64,000 nt of DNA from contig OX326959.1 of the NCBI GenBank assembly GCA_946800325.1, positions 51,218,784 through 51,282,783 of the forward strand. Reading direction: 5' to 3'. Below the pieces are notes generated by a model, which saw nothing but the letters and a program-made list of their open reading frames with translations, was not told the origin of the DNA and searched no databases. Shown here piece after piece: positions 46,236-58,124 of the stretch (positions are counted from its first letter, which is position 1; each line of letters opens with the position of its first letter). This DNA is from Luzula sylvatica (lineage: Eukaryota; Streptophyta; Magnoliopsida; Poales; Juncaceae). The translations under genes and the position numbers were made by a program.

Positions 46236-49200
46236 ATGGCGCAGAACTCCTCTACATCGCCTCCTTCTCCTCCTATGGCGACCTTCGACGAAACCCTAGC
46301 CGTCATCTTCATGGCCGCCGAGCAAACCCTAGGCGAGCAAACCCTAGCCGCCGTGCAGCCGCCGCCGCTGCACACAGCCCCTGGCCGCCCACACCCCCTG
46401 GCCGTGCCCATCCCCTGCCCACAGCCCCTATGCGCCCAGTCCCAGGCCGCACACACCCCCTGGCCAGCCCCTATCCCCTGCCCACAGCCCCTGTGCGCCC
46501 AGTCCCACGCCCACACTGCCCCTGGCCACACCCCCCCCCCCCCCCCCCCACACCTTCTCGGGCCACACCCCTCACAGTCCCTCGGCCTTCTCGGCCATCA
46601 ATCTCTCGTCCGGAATCTTCTCGGCCAGCACCCCTACAGTCCCTTTGGCCAAACCTACTCGCCCACTTCGCCGCGAGCCTCTCCCTCTTTTCCGCCCGGG
46701 TTTCCCGCTCCACAAAACATCCATCAAGCTTCCGCCTCTATTTTTCCACCGGCCGCAACCTCCTCCTTTGCGCCCCAACCACTCTACTCCTCTCCTCTTG
46801 CTCCGGCCGGATCGTTTGGTTCTCAATTTGCGCCCCCGCTTGGCACATACGGTCCGCAAATATCTCATCCAACTCCGCCGATTAGTGCCAACCTCTCTTA
46901 TTCGGGTGATTCACCTCCCTCTCGCTCACCGATTACCTTCAATCATCCGCTCTCGATCAAATTGACTCGCGAAAACTTTCTTCTTTGGAAATCGCAAGTC
47001 ATTCCGGTTCTAACCGGTTACGGACTCATGCATTTTGTTGACGGTTCTCAACTCTCGCCTCCCTCGCATCTTACCATACAAGAAGGCGACTCATTTTCGT
47101 TTGCCGTCAATCCGCAACATGACTTGTGGAAACGTCAAGATGCACTCCTTCTTGCATGGCTTTTCTCCTCCCTCTCCGAGACGGTCCTTGTCCAATTTGT
47201 GAATTGCGGCACATCATTTGACTTATGGCGTGTTATCCATCAATTGTACGCAAATCCGGCGATGTCCTCTCTTCTCGAAATCAAGCAACTTCTTCACTCG
47301 ACTAAAAAGGACACCCTCTCTTGCTCGGATTACGTACAAAAGATGCAAACTCTTGCGGATCGCCTTGCTTCCTTGGGGTCTCCAATTTCGGAGATGGATC
47401 TTGTTCTTCACATCCTCAACGGACTTGGCCGCGAGTACGACGCCTTTGTCATGAACGTTTCCATGCGTCCGAATCCGTTACCTCTCATGGAGCTTCTCGG
47501 CCATCTTCGGTGCCTCGAGCGACGCCTCGACTCTCATGACGCTATGCCTCCGATTGCCCAAATTGCCGCAGCTCCATCCAAGGTTCCGAACTCTTTTGCA
47601 GGTTTGCTTCCGACACCGGGTCACAACACCTTTACCGCACCTCCCCGGTTTCCGAGGCCTCCTTTCACGAATCGTGGCCGCGGCAATGGTGGACGTGGTG
47701 GTCGCAATGGTCGTGGGGGACGTGGATCCAAAGACGTGTGCCAAATTTGCGACAAGCCGGGCCATGTCACGTTGCGTTGTTGGAGCCGTTTCGACACAAC
47801 TCTTCAACCGATGCCGACTAATTTGCCTCAAGCCCAAACCGCGCAAGCCATCTCCACCGAGGCTCCCCCCAACTCCGCCGTTCCCACCGAGTGGTTTCTC
47901 GATACGGGTGCCACGCATCATGTGACGGCCGACCTCAACAATCTCTCGACACACTCCATGTATCTCGGCCATGATCAATTACGTGTCGGCAACGGCGAAG
48001 GTTTAAAAATTCTTAATCTTGGGTCTTCTCGTATTTCATCTCCATCTAAATCTTTTCTTTTAAAAGATATTCTTCATGTTCCATCCATCACTCAAAATCT
48101 TTTAAGTATCTCTCGTTTTACTCGTGATAATAATGTTTATCTTGAATTCTACTCTTCTCTTTGTTTTGTCAAGGATCGAGCAACGCACAAGGTGCTTCTT
48201 CAAGCCACTCTTGTTGATGGTCTTTACAAGCTTTCTCCTTCCGTAGTAGTGTCTTCGCCTCTAGCTTTTTTGACGAGTCGAGTTTCCGCTGATACGTGGC
48301 ATCGTCGGTTTTGTCATGCGTCCTCTTCCACCACCGCCCATCTTTTAAAGAAGTTTTCTCTTCCGTTTTCGTCTCAAACTATTTCTTTTTGTAACGATTG
48401 TGCTAAAGCGAAAGCACACAAATTACCGTTTTCTCGTTCTAATTTTCGTGCTAAGTTTCCTCTTGATGTTGTTCATTCGGATTTGTGGGGTCCGTCTCCG
48501 GTTGTATCGAATTCGGGTTATAAGTACTATGTCATTTTTGTCGATGAATTTTCTCGTTTCACTTGGTTATATTTTCTTTCTTCCAAGTCTCAAGTGTCGG
48601 TTATGTTTGAAATATTTAAGAATGTTGTTGAAAACTTGTTTGCTCGATCCATAAAGGTTCTTCAAACCGATGGCGGTACCGAATACAAGCCGATTTTTCG
48701 ACTTCATCCCGAAATCACGCCTCAACTATCATGCCCTCACACCCCCGAGCAAAACGGTGTTGCCGAGCGCAAACATCGCCATACCCTCGAGCTCGCCCTT
48801 TCGTGCATCTCCTCGGCTTCCATCCCTCTCGAATATTGGGATGAGGTATTTTTAAGCGTTATTTTCATTATCAATCGCTTACCTATATCCTCTCAAAAAT
48901 CCCCCTTCGAGTGCCTTTTTCAACAAGAGCCGAATTATGCATTCTTACGAGTCCTTCGATGCGCATGTTTTCCGAATTTGCGACCATACAATAAGAACAA
49001 GCTCGAATTTTGCTCACTCCCGTGTGTCTTTATGGGGTATTCCTCGAGCCATAAAGGATACAAATGCCTTCATCTTGAGACGAATCGAGTGTACATTAGC
49101 CGTGATATCACTTTTGACGAACATACATTTCCGTTTGCCGCGCGACATGACCCGCTTTCCTCTCGGACTATTGATACGTTTTACTCTCCTCTAACGGTTT

Positions 49201-51332
49201 TGCCATTTTTTAGGGACACTCGGGAGGACATTGCTCGGCATGCGACGTCGACGTCCGTCCCTCATACTCGCGGTACGGACTTGCGTGGTGGCCACTCTCA
49301 TGTTGAGGCAATTCGGCCGGTTCCTTCGCGCACCACCGGTACCACCGAGACCGTACCACATACCCCTCCTAGTCCGCCGAGACCGGCGTGCCCTACTGAG
49401 TCCGCCGAGCATACCTCGGTCTTACCCCCCGACGTGCCAAACCGAGAACCTCCTAGTCCGCCGAGACCGCTGACCACCACCGACCTCGCCGAGAATACCT
49501 CGGTCTTACCCCCCGACGTGCCCCTACCTTCTTCCTCGTCTACGTCGGCACTCGTCGTTCCCGCTTCTCGACACCCAATGGTCACTCGTCAACGTGCCAA
49601 CACACGTCGCCTCAAAGACCTCTCCGATTACCACCTCTATACGGCCACGAAGCATCCCTTGGCATTCTCCGTATCCGTGGATGATGACGAACCGACGTGC
49701 TTCTCGAATGCCAACAAGCATCTTCCTTGGCGTCAAGCCATGGCCCATGAACTCGATGCGCTCGTTCAAAACAAGACGTGGATTCTCGTACCACCACCCT
49801 CCAACCAAAACGTCGTGGGATGCAAATGGGTGTACAAGCTCAAACGGCGCTCGGATGGGTCGATTGAACGTCACAAGGCGCGGTTGGTCGCCAAAGGTTA
49901 TAACCAAACCGAAGGTGTTGATTATACGGAGACATTTAGTCCGGTTGTCAAACCGGTTACAATTCGGGTGGTGCTCTCAATCGCAATTTCCCGCGGTTGG
50001 ACCCTACGACAACTTGATGTCAACAATGCCTTTCTTCACGGGGATCTTCATGAGACGGTATACATGTCTCAACCTCCCGGTTTTATTAACTCGGAATTTC
50101 CCAACCATGTGTGTTTGTTGAAAAAGGCACTCTACGGTATCAAACAAGCGCCACGTGCGTGGTTTCATAAACTTCGCTCGGCCCTCCTTAGTCTCGGCTT
50201 CATCGTGTCTTCATCGGATTCATCTCTATTCATCCGTACCCGCGATGACCATACGGTATTTCTTCTTGTGTATGTTGATGATATCATTATTTCGGGTAGT
50301 GATGAGTCCATCGTCGACACCCTCATTCGCGAACTTGGTGCTCAATTCTCGTTGAAGGATCTCGGTGTCCTCTCGTACTTTCTCGGAATCCATGCCGTTC
50401 AAACCCCCAACGGCATTCACCTCAACCAAGCTCGCTATATCTCCTCGCTTCTCGGGAAAACCAAAATGGATGGAGCCAAGCCGATTTCTTCTCCTCTTCC
50501 ATCGGGCTCGGTTCTCTCCAAGTACGAAGGTAAACCTCTCGACGATCCTTTTGAATATCGGAGTGTTGTAGGTGCACTTCAATATGCCACTATTACCCGA
50601 CCGGACATTTCCTTTGCGGTCAATCGGCTCTCGCAATTCATGCATTGTCCCACCGATCACCATTGGATCGCGGTGAAACGGGTCCTTCGCTATTTAAAAG
50701 GATCCCTTACTCACGGCTTGCACCTCTCCAACCTTGATGCTCCGACCCTTCATGCGTATTCCGATGCCGATTGGGCGAGTTGTCCCGATGATCGCCGCTT
50801 CACGACGGGGTTTTGCATCTACCTCGGACCGAATCTCGTTTCTTGGAGCTCAAAGAAGCAACATACCGTTGCTCGGTCAAGTACCGAATCGGAATACCGG
50901 AGTCTCGCCATGGCCACCGCCGAGGTAATTTGGCTCCAATCTCTTCTTCGTGAGCTCAATTTTCCTCTTTTATCCTCGCCGGTACTTTGGTGCGATAACT
51001 TGGGTGCAACCTTCCTTGCGTCCAACCCCGTCTTCCATGCTCGAACGAAGCACATCGAGATTGATTTTCACTTCATCCGTGATCGCATTGATTCTAAGCA
51101 ATTACAAGTGAAATTCATTTGCTCCTCCGATCAAGTCGCCGATGCCCTCACCAAAGCTCTCCGCGTTTCAGTGCTCTTCGTTCCAAACTCACCGTTGATG
51201 CCTCCCCGGTTTCGTTTGAGGGGGGATGTTAAGACTAATGGAGCATCCGTTAAGCTAATGGATGATCCATTTAGATTTGTGTTATTATTCATTTTAGTCC
51301 TTGCGTATTTGGTTTTTTGTGTATTAGTTTGA
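46236..51332 (+). CDS. Ty1-copia Gag-Pol polyprotein (intact)
   Basis: This 1,698-codon ORF starts at the first ATG after the primer-binding site. In order it has a proline-rich N-terminus (residues ~35-160), a Gag domain (~240-440), a CCHC knuckle [14 protein letters not shown] (~501-514), an aspartic protease with DTGATHH (Asp556), a pre-integrase HHCC region (~685-730), an integrase with catalytic Asp749, Asp812 and Glu844, an RT with YVDD (1346-1349), and an RNase H with SDADWAS (Asp1510) and SSTESEY. The polyprotein is cut by its own protease and performs reverse transcription and integration in cytoplasmic particles and the nucleus. Asp812 and Glu844 are separated by 31 residues, against 35 in the copia pol at 61565-64000. 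The frame does not stop before the 3' LTR: about 35 codons of LTR are read before TGA-type termination at 51332. A 19-C run (46531-46549) and two copies of a ~62-bp unit (about 46381-46505) lie in the N-terminal part. Confidence 0.95.
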   Translation: MAQNSSTSPPSPPMATFDETLAVIFMAAEQTLGEQTLAAVQPPPLHTAPGRPHPLAVPIPCPQPLCAQSQAAHTPWPAPIPCPQPLCAQSHAHTAPGHTPPPPPPHLLGPHPSQSLGLLGHQSLVRNLLGQHPYSPFGQTYSPTSPRASPSFPPGFPAPQNIHQASASIFPPAATSSFAPQPLYSSPLAPAGSFGSQFAPPLGTYGPQISHPTPPISANLSYSGDSPPSRSPITFNHPLSIKLTRENFLLWKSQVIPVLTGYGLMHFVDGSQLSPPSHLTIQEGDSFSFAVNPQHDLWKRQDALLLAWLFSSLSETVLVQFVNCGTSFDLWRVIHQLYANPAMSSLLEIKQLLHSTKKDTLSCSDYVQKMQTLADRLASLGSPISEMDLVLHILNGLGREYDAFVMNVSMRPNPLPLMELLGHLRCLERRLDSHDAMPPIAQIAAAPSKVPNSFAGLLPTPGHNTFTAPPRFPRPPFTNRGRGNGGRGGRNGRGGRGSKDVCQICDKPGHVTLRCWSRFDTTLQPMPTNLPQAQTAQAISTEAPPNSAVPTEWFLDTGATHHVTADLNNLSTHSMYLGHDQLRVGNGEGLKILNLGSSRISSPSKSFLLKDILHVPSITQNLLSISRFTRDNNVYLEFYSSLCFVKDRATHKVLLQATLVDGLYKLSPSVVVSSPLAFLTSRVSADTWHRRFCHASSSTTAHLLKKFSLPFSSQTISFCNDCAKAKAHKLPFSRSNFRAKFPLDVVHSDLWGPSPVVSNSGYKYYVIFVDEFSRFTWLYFLSSKSQVSVMFEIFKNVVENLFARSIKVLQTDGGTEYKPIFRLHPEITPQLSCPHTPEQNGVAERKHRHTLELALSCISSASIPLEYWDEVFLSVIFIINRLPISSQKSPFECLFQQEPNYAFLRVLRCACFPNLRPYNKNKLEFCSLPCVFMGYSSSHKGYKCLHLETNRVYISRDITFDEHTFPFAARHDPLSSRTIDTFYSPLTVLPFFRDTREDIARHATSTSVPHTRGTDLRGGHSHVEAIRPVPSRTTGTTETVPHTPPSPPRPACPTESAEHTSVLPPDVPNREPPSPPRPLTTTDLAENTSVLPPDVPLPSSSSTSALVVPASRHPMVTRQRANTRRLKDLSDYHLYTATKHPLAFSVSVDDDEPTCFSNANKHLPWRQAMAHELDALVQNKTWILVPPPSNQNVVGCKWVYKLKRRSDGSIERHKARLVAKGYNQTEGVDYTETFSPVVKPVTIRVVLSIAISRGWTLRQLDVNNAFLHGDLHETVYMSQPPGFINSEFPNHVCLLKKALYGIKQAPRAWFHKLRSALLSLGFIVSSSDSSLFIRTRDDHTVFLLVYVDDIIISGSDESIVDTLIRELGAQFSLKDLGVLSYFLGIHAVQTPNGIHLNQARYISSLLGKTKMDGAKPISSPLPSGSVLSKYEGKPLDDPFEYRSVVGALQYATITRPDISFAVNRLSQFMHCPTDHHWIAVKRVLRYLKGSLTHGLHLSNLDAPTLHAYSDADWASCPDDRRFTTGFCIYLGPNLVSWSSKKQHTVARSSTESEYRSLAMATAEVIWLQSLLRELNFPLLSSPVLWCDNLGATFLASNPVFHARTKHIEIDFHFIRDRIDSKQLQVKFICSSDQVADALTKALRVSVLFVPNSPLMPPRFRLRGDVKTNGASVKLMDDPFRFVLLFILVLAYLVFCVLV
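51214..51226 (+). promoter_or_regulatory. Polypurine tract of the intact copia element
   Basis: The run TTGAGGGGGGA touches the start of the 3' LTR (TGTTAAG), as required for plus-strand priming. Confidence 0.85.
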
Positions 51333-51411
51333 GAGAGTATAAAAACAAAAACACGGTACTGTTCATTACTATTCACGAAAATTATTTTCTCTCTCTTCAA
51401 TTTCTCTTACA
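51227..51411 (+). repeat. 3' LTR of the intact copia element
   Basis: 185 bp, the same as the 5' LTR except for one base and one extra CT. It contains the stop codon of the gag-pol ORF (51330-51332). Confidence 0.93.
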
Positions 51412-51416
51412 CTTTT

Positions 51417-53257
51417 CCTCTGCTTAGGTTATGTGAGTTCGTTGTCCTAACAACCAACGAACAGAGAAACCACGTCAAGAGCAATTATCTTGAAGATCTC
51501 TCCCGCAGAATCGCTCCAAGAATCGCTCTCGCTCACGAAATAATTATTTTTATTGCATTTCAACTAATTTTAATAAGTATATTATTATTAAAATTTAACT
51601 ACTTGATATAGGGGCAGTTTCAGGGAATCGTAGAGTTTAACTCAGGGACTATCCATTTATCTAGATGGAGGGCTGTGATTTATCTGGAAAAATCGCTGCC
51701 CCACAATCTTTTGTCCCTGCCCGTATTCCTTCTCCTTCTCGCACAAGCCTCCTCCGGATATCGCCAGGCTAGATATCCTCTTTTGCACGAACAAACACAA
51801 GTATCCTCGGCATCCCTCTTTCTCTCTATCTTTCGAGGCAAGACCTCCTCCACTTTACAAAGAAAGAAAGACTGCAAAATGGACCGGCTGGGACGACTGG
51901 AAAGGTAGGCCGATTCTCCACATCCCGTCCCGCTCGCCCGACCGCTACCAACAGCAACTGGTACGAATATGTCACAACACTCGGATCAATTACACAAAAA
52001 CTCAATTAATCTGGATAATTGGGGAAAAACGCCTCGGACCGTTCAGTCGACGAACCAACGAAGGAGAAATTTCATTAAACACAATGTTCAATCTTACAAA
52101 ATAACATATCAAAAAACATCAAAAATACTACTTATACTCTCTTAAATTACTACTTATGAAAACAGTAACTAAGAACAGTAAAAACTGAAAGCAATAACGA
52201 TAAACTGATCCGGTCCATCATTAAATGCTTACTCCCACCAATCATTTAACACATAACGGTCCCGGTTCATACATCTAATCCAGGGTCGCTAGATGAAGGC
52301 TCGGCTCGCCATTAAACCCTGCTCTCACCAATCATTATCTATATAATTCCTCCAGCTCATCCAATCCTGTCCATCATTAAATGCTTCCCCCTCCTATCTA
52401 CTATTTACAAAAATGTCCTGTTGGACTTGAACCCTAGCAGAATAGTACCAGTATGGTTTTGGGATGTACGTAATTAATCTCTTTTTCTTCTAAATTTGTT
52501 TTGTTTTCATTTGGTGCACGATTGGAGATAAAGCAAGAAGTTTAAAATTAGTACTCTCTGCATTAATAATGCTATTTTTGTAGTAGTTGAAGTGAGCCTA
52601 ATTTGCATCCTTACTGGATTATTAGAATTATTGGGTTATTAGAGATTGATATTTGATACTAAGAATTTCTGTACGAGTCCAGGGAAATTTTATGATTTAA
52701 TCTAAGACTTGAGCATTTTAATTTAACGTGTCCTTAACCAAGAGTTCCAAGATAACAAATTGTCCCCTATAACAGAATCATACCAGTCACATTTGGTACA
52801 TTCTAATTATTCAAATTTTTTGAGTTTCACTATTTTTTAAATTTTCTTTTGCAGTGCCAATGACAAGCATCTAATTAGGAAAGAATATGTATGTTCAATT
52901 TTGTTTTCTTTTTCCTTAATTAGTACTAATTCCACTTTTCAGAGGCTGTTTCGGTAAAATGCCTAGGATGGGTGCAAGCATGATGTGGTTTCATACGACA
53001 TACTTCTGCATGGAATTTTATGCATGAGAGAGAGATAGGAGTGAAATAAGATCGACAATTGGACGCTTATTTTATTCAGTTCAAGATTTGTAAGACATGA
53101 TCCCAAATAGTTGGAATTCTGAAATTGTTTATTTCGGCAGACAACATTGACCAGTGCCTGAACTGGTGTAATTGTGTACCTACATTGACTGATGCCAGTA
53201 TGATTTGAATGACAATACTATAACAGTGTATTGAATGCAGTTAGGTCAGGATAGTTA
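51417..53257. other. Intergenic or gene-remnant stretch
   Basis: No ORF with a recognisable domain. 51660-51905 is GC-richer, has an open frame ending CKMDRLGRLER and is followed by a donor-like AAAGGTAGGC. Near 52840-52890 a T-rich tract ending TTTTGCAG precedes ~35 bases and a donor-like GTATGT. This could be an untranslated or decayed spliced gene. Three CCATCATTAAATGCTT-like copies lie at about 52217-52400. Confidence 0.3.
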
Positions 53258-53266
53258 TAAATTGAA

Positions 53267-53981
53267 GGAGCATTTCTGCATATAACCTCTTTTAGAATAA
53301 AAATTCAAAAACTAACCTCATTTTCGAAAATATTCCAAAAATAACTCCTTTCAGGTTTTTAAATCTCGCCGCTACAGTGTTTCGGGTTTTTAAATCTCGT
53401 CACTACAGTGTTTTGGAAAAAAAAAATTATTCTCCTTCAAAATGTACCCACCGAATTCTCCATTATTTAACTATTACATTTAATTAACGTGATAATTACA
53501 ACATATCATTAAATATTAATTAACTAATATTTATTCCAATTTATTATAATTTATGAATTCAAATAAATATTAATTATGTATTAAGTTAATAACTAACAGC
53601 ACAATTAATATTTCAATAATAGAGAATTTAGTGGGTACATTTGAATTCATAAATATTAATTTTATTGTTAGCTATTAACTTAATACATAATTAATATTTA
53701 TTCGAATTCATGAATTGGAATAAATATTAGTTAATATTTAATGATATGTTGTAATTATCACGTTAATTAAATGTAATAGTTAAATAATGGAGAATTCGGT
53801 GGGTACATTTTGAAGGAGAATAAATCTTTTTTTCAAAACACTGTAGCGCGCGGGATTTAAAAACCCGAAAGGGGTTATTTTTGGAATATTTGCGAAAAGG
53901 AGGTTATTTTTGGAATATTTTCGAAAAGGGGGTTAGTTTTTGAATTTTTATTCTAAAAGGGGCTACATGCAGAAATGCTCC
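53267..53981. mobile_element. Foldback Mutator-like element, 715 bp, 9-bp TSD
   Basis: Both ends read GGAGCATTTCTGCAT inwards, with inverted arms of ~320 bp (53267-~53600 and ~53660-53981) around a ~60-bp loop. The 9-bp repeat TAAATTGAA flanks it (53258-53266 and 53982-53990). Long terminal inverted repeats with a 9-bp target duplication are the signature of Mutator-like elements. No transposase is present, so it is non-autonomous. The left arm has a tandem duplication (TTTTTAAATCTCG … CTACAGTGTTT twice) that the right arm lacks. Confidence 0.88.
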
Positions 53982-54086
53982 TAAATTGAATTAGGCTTAA
54001 GATTATGAAATTCTTAGGAGAATACTCGGGATGTGCTGCGAGGATGTTAATTATGTGAATTAGGCTTAAAATTATGAAAGTACATA

Positions 54087-55250
54087 CACTACTACAAAAA
54101 ATGCAGTTAGGGACAAACGTGTTTAGTCCCTAAAACACGGTTTGGAGTCGCTGTAGATCTTTAGGGACTACATTTAGTCCCTAAGATTTTGTCCTAACAG
54201 CCCCGACGCAGCAAATCAGGACGACAAAAGTTTTTTTGATTTTGGTCCCTGATAACGGCATTTCTTGCGACAAGACTAATTTCTGATTTTTTCCCTCATT
54301 TTCTTAGGTAGTCCCTGAAAATGAATTTTCTGTGACAAGTTATTGTCGTGGAAAATATGCTTAATGTGACTAACTTCCGTCCCCAACTATGATCGTTCTA
54401 TGACTAGATTTTGTCTCTGAATACTCCATTTATGTGACAAATTTTAGTATCTGAATATATACTATATTTGACTCAGTTTTGTCCCTGACTATATTTTTTT
54501 GTGACTAGTTCTTGTCTCTAAATATTTTTTTTATGTGACAAACTTTATTCTGTAAATATACTATTTATGTGAATGATATTAGTGTCTAAATATATCTTTA
54601 TGGAACTAATTTTTGTCTCAAAACTAACTTTAGCCACAACATCATAATTATATTAATAAAATAAGAATAATATTTTCGCCATTTAAATAAAACAAAAAGA
54701 TCTCTACAAACAAATTATCGTTTAATGTTACGACACTAACTCGAGTACTACAAAAAGAACATACACCAAAATGTCAAAGAAACCAAAAAAAAACAAAATC
54801 TTCAACATTGCAATAGATGACATGCTTCTTTTGCTGCCCTTTAATCCCAACTCCTCCGGCTGCATTGCAACCGATTCAAGATTTTATTGGTTGACGAATT
54901 TGAATAAGAAAAATGGATTAAGAAACATCATGAATATTATTAGCAAGAAAATAGAAAAACGAGTGATGAAAAAAAAAATAATAAAAAAAAAATAAGAATG
55001 AATTTAGGAAATTACCTCGAGCAACCACTTGAGATTCCCATAATAACCAGGATCAACTGCCTCGATATCATTATAAGTAACTTTTAAATAACGTCTTTCC
55101 AACCTAAAAATTGAAATAAAGAAACCAAATTATTTCTAAAAATATATAACAAACAAATAAATTCACTTACCACTCTGCCAACAAACTTGAAATAAGACAT
55201 TTTTCAAGAGAATACTTACAAATCTGAAAAAAATATAGGGCTATTGTTGT
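54087..55250 (+). mobile_element. CACTA (En/Spm-like) element fragment
   Basis: It starts CACTACTACAAAAAATGCAG, the typical CACTA terminus. Subterminal copies of TTAGGGAC and TTTAGTCCCTAA follow in both orientations to about 54200, then many diverged TTTTGTCnCTGA-like copies to 54620. No transposase ORF and no matching right terminus were found in the window. The right boundary is a guess and the fragment may be cut by the LTR-like segment that follows. The small ORF at 54771 is not supported as a gene. Confidence 0.6.
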
Positions 55251-55318
55251 AATTATTCACAAAAATAAAGGGGTCCTATGAAATTTTGCATATTATGTAG
55301 GGTTATACACATGAATTA

Positions 55319-55930
55319 GAGATGTGCAGCGGAATTATTTACACATGTATAACCTAATTCTACCGGGATCACATTCGAAAAACCACGAAAAAGGAAGAGT
55401 TATTCAGAATTTTACCTCGTACAAGTTAGTACGTGAAGCCTACTTATCCAGATTTCGTGAACCTTCTCCAAGGATTGCTCTTGCACTCCCTCTACTCTTG
55501 TCCACCGTGATTTCGTCTGATCGAAATCGCCAACACCGTTCTAGCCGATGTCACGATTATTTCTCAAGGTTTCTGCTCAAAATCTCTCTCTAAAACTCAC
55601 CAGATCTCTTTTCGTATTGTGGGAAAAAGAGAAAAAATCGGCGGCCGAATTAGGTCAGAAAATGAGAGAGCGAAGAAGGAGAAAAATGAAATTCTGAATA
55701 TATATATAGGCAATTTTAGGTTAAATCCGAAATTAGGTTAAGAAACCCTAATTTCAGAATTATAAGCCCAAAACTAATTAAAATCAGAATAAGCCCAAAT
55801 TCAGATTAAAATCTAATTATTAGAAATTAGATTAAAACCCTAAATTCTGAGTGGGCCCAGATTATGAACTGGCCCAATTCTAATTGCATATTTGCCTATT
55901 TATATAAATTCTTCCAAGTTAATTCTTAAG
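55319..55930 (-). mobile_element. LTR-like segment, partial
   Basis: Read on the minus strand it has the composition order of a plant LTR: AATTAG/GGGCC-rich upstream part, a TATA-like CCTATATATATATT at about 55703-55716, a CT-rich transcribed part, and an end near ATTCCGCTGCACATCTC. No partner LTR, primer site or target duplication is seen. It abuts the truncated Sirevirus pol. Confidence 0.4.
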
Positions 55931-55936
55931 CCATAT

Positions 55937-57469
55937 TTTCTTTCAAAATCCTTCAAGGAAGCCAATCTAGACGAAGATTGGATTATCGCAATGCAAGAAG
56001 AATTGGAACAATTTGAAAGAAATCAAGTTTGGATGTTGGTTCCAAAACCCATGAATCGTTCGATCATTGGGACTCGATGGATCTTTCGAAATAAACTTGA
56101 TGAACATGGAAACGTGGTACGAAACAAGGCGAGACTCGTCGCTCAAGGATTTAAACAACGAGAAGGGATCGATTTCGAAGAAACCTTTGCTCCAGTGGCT
56201 CGTCTAGAAGCGATACAACTCCTCCTAGCTTACGCCGCTATTGAGGGGTTTACACTATTTCAAATGGACGTCAAGAGTGCATTTCTCAATGGTGAAATCG
56301 AAGAAGAAGTCTACGTTGAGCAACCACCGGGATTTAAGGATCCTAAATTCCCCGATTACGTGTGCAAACTCTCAAAAGCCCTATACGGATTGAAACAAGC
56401 CCCACGAGCATGGTACGATCGACTATCCTCATTTCTCACCTCAAATGGTTTCGTGAGAGGTATAATCGACACCACCCTCTTCACACGTAAAAAGGGAGTA
56501 TCCATTTTACTTGTTCAAATTTACGTAGATGATATTATTTTTGGATCAAGTGATGCGGCTCTTGCCGAAGAATTCTCTATTCTTATGCACAGTGAATTTG
56601 CCATGAGTATGATGGGAGAGTTAAAATTCTTCTTGGGTCTTCGAGTCGCACAATCAAGTGAAGGAATTTTCGTCAACCAATCAAAGTACACTCGCGAATT
56701 ATTAAAGAGATTCGAGTTGGACCAAAATAAAACGAGTGACACTCCAATGGCAAAGGAATCAAAATTGGATGCGGATGAAGAGGGCGAATCGTTCGACATT
56801 ACGTCCTATAGAGGAATGATCGGGAGCCTTCTTTATCTAACGGCGAGTCGTCCCGACATCATGTTCGCCGTATGCTTGTGCGCTCGATTTCAAGCTAACC
56901 CCAAGGTATCACATTACACGGCCGTAAAACGCATATTTCGTTATTTAAAAGGTACAATTGAACTTGGGATATGGTACGGGCATAGTGGGAACCTAAACCT
57001 AGTAGGATACACTGATGCGGATTTTGCCGGATCCCGAGTTGATCGAAAAAGCACGAGCGGTACATGCCAATTTTTGGGAGGTTTACTTGTATCATGGTCA
57101 AGTCGTAAACAACACTCGGTAGCCTTATCGACGGCCGAAGCCGAGTATGTAGCCGCAGGAAGCTGCTGTGCTCAATTACTGTGGTTGAACCAAACCCTCG
57201 GAGACTACGGTTTGAACTTCCGTAAAATCCCCATATTGTGCGACGACAATAGCGCAATATGCATCTCGAAAAACCCTGTCCACCATTCACGAACCAAGCA
57301 TATCGACATACGTCACCACTTCATTCGGGATCACGTGGAAAAAGGCGATGTCAAACTCGAATGGATAGAGACTCAAAATCAAATTGCCGACATCTTCACA
57401 AAACCGTTACCATTTGCTCCTTTCTCCGATCTACGACTAAAGCTAGGTATGTTATCTCTCAAGAATTAA
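55937..57469 (+). pseudogene. Sirevirus-type copia pol, C-terminal part (RT-RNase H)
   Basis: The frame is open to a TAA at 57467-57469. The coding match begins near [13 protein letters not shown] (~55943). The upstream codons come from the adjoining repeat, so there is no true start. RT motifs are [50 protein letters not shown] and [10 protein letters not shown] (YVDD at ~56522-56533). RNase H follows with [27 protein letters not shown] and the [13 protein letters not shown] end. The sequence reads like Sirevirus RT (the SIRE1/Maximus group). Gag, protease, integrase and the start of RT are missing, so this is a 5'-truncated, non-functional copy, though what remains has no stop or frameshift. 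Confidence 0.9.
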
Positions 57470-58124
57470 AATTCAGCATATTGGGTCTAGTCTCATGTAG
57501 TTGCATCATAACTGTATAATCATAAGTACAAATAGAGTTGTTGAACTAGGGTCAGTGTTTTGGGTCAATAAATCCGGGTCTCAGCTCAGCATCTAGTCCG
57601 TTCGAACGAACAAAAGAGTGCGTTCGGAACGGACAAATGAAGTCAACAAATACCATCCTTCCAGACTCAAGTCCGTTCGAACGAACAAAAGAGTGCGTTC
57701 GGAACGGACAAATGAAGTTAACAAATGCCCTCCTTCCAGACTCAAGTCCGTTCAAACGAACAAACAGTGCGTTCTGAACGGACAGATGAAATGTATGATT
57801 ATGACGGCTTTTCATATTATGGCGCCTTTCCCAACAGTTGCAAGTGCGTTCGAACGAACTCAAAGACCTCTCACCTGCAACTCAAACCCAAACAATGGCG
57901 CCTTTTACCCAGAAGCGTGTACGTTCGAACGCACATGAATGTCCGTTCAAACAGACTCGTCGTATTTACTCTCCATCTGCATGCAACCGACCCTCATCAA
58001 TGGACACTATGGTTCATCTTCTCGTACGAAGAGACTTAAAGGGACACGATTTACATTCTTCAAACCCTTGCCCTTATCTTCTCTTTCAAAAACTCCTTCT
58101 CTTCTCTCTCAAAAGCTTGATTTC
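57470..58124 (+). other. Spacer between Sirevirus pol and downstream ORF, with palindrome cluster 1
   Basis: CpG-rich palindromic motifs occur in pairs: 57596-57611 and 57618-57634, 57671-57686 and 57693-57709, 57746-57761 and 57767-57783, then single copies at 57844-57859, 57919-57934 and 57941-57956. Typical forms are GTCCGTTCGAACGAAC and GTGCGTTCGGAACGGAC. The first two pairs lie in tandem 75-bp units. ORFs reading through them are incidental. Confidence 0.85.

Larger units (their letters stand above)
45991..51411 (+). mobile_element. Complete Ty1-copia retrotransposon, 5,421 bp, TSD CTTTT
   Basis: LTRs are 183 bp (45991-46173) and 185 bp (51227-51411). They differ by one substitution (GTTCAATACT versus GTTCATTACT) and one CT dinucleotide. 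Target repeats CTTTT flank it at 45986-45990 and 51412-51416. Primer-binding site, one uninterrupted gag-pol ORF and polypurine tract are present in the right order. Near-identical LTRs mean a recent insertion. The short LTRs and domain sequence suggest the Ale/Retrofit side of plant copia, but lineage needs a tree. Its ORF is GC-richer than the surroundings. Confidence 0.95.

Noticed and set aside
46190..51400. Many ORFs in other frames within the intact copia
   Set aside because: Shadows of the 1,698-codon gag-pol ORF.
52565..52595. TTTTTGTAGTAGTTG as the missing right end of the CACTA element
   Set aside because: It lies to the left of the CACTA start and in the orientation of a right end, so it cannot pair with 54087. 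The match is also imperfect.
54771..54995. 74-codon ORF
   Set aside because: Lysine/isoleucine-rich low-complexity tail, no domain, inside the CACTA fragment.
55892..55936. TTG at 55892 as the true start of the Sirevirus RT ORF
   Set aside because: Homology to RT begins only at about 55943. The preceding codons belong to the neighbouring LTR-like segment.
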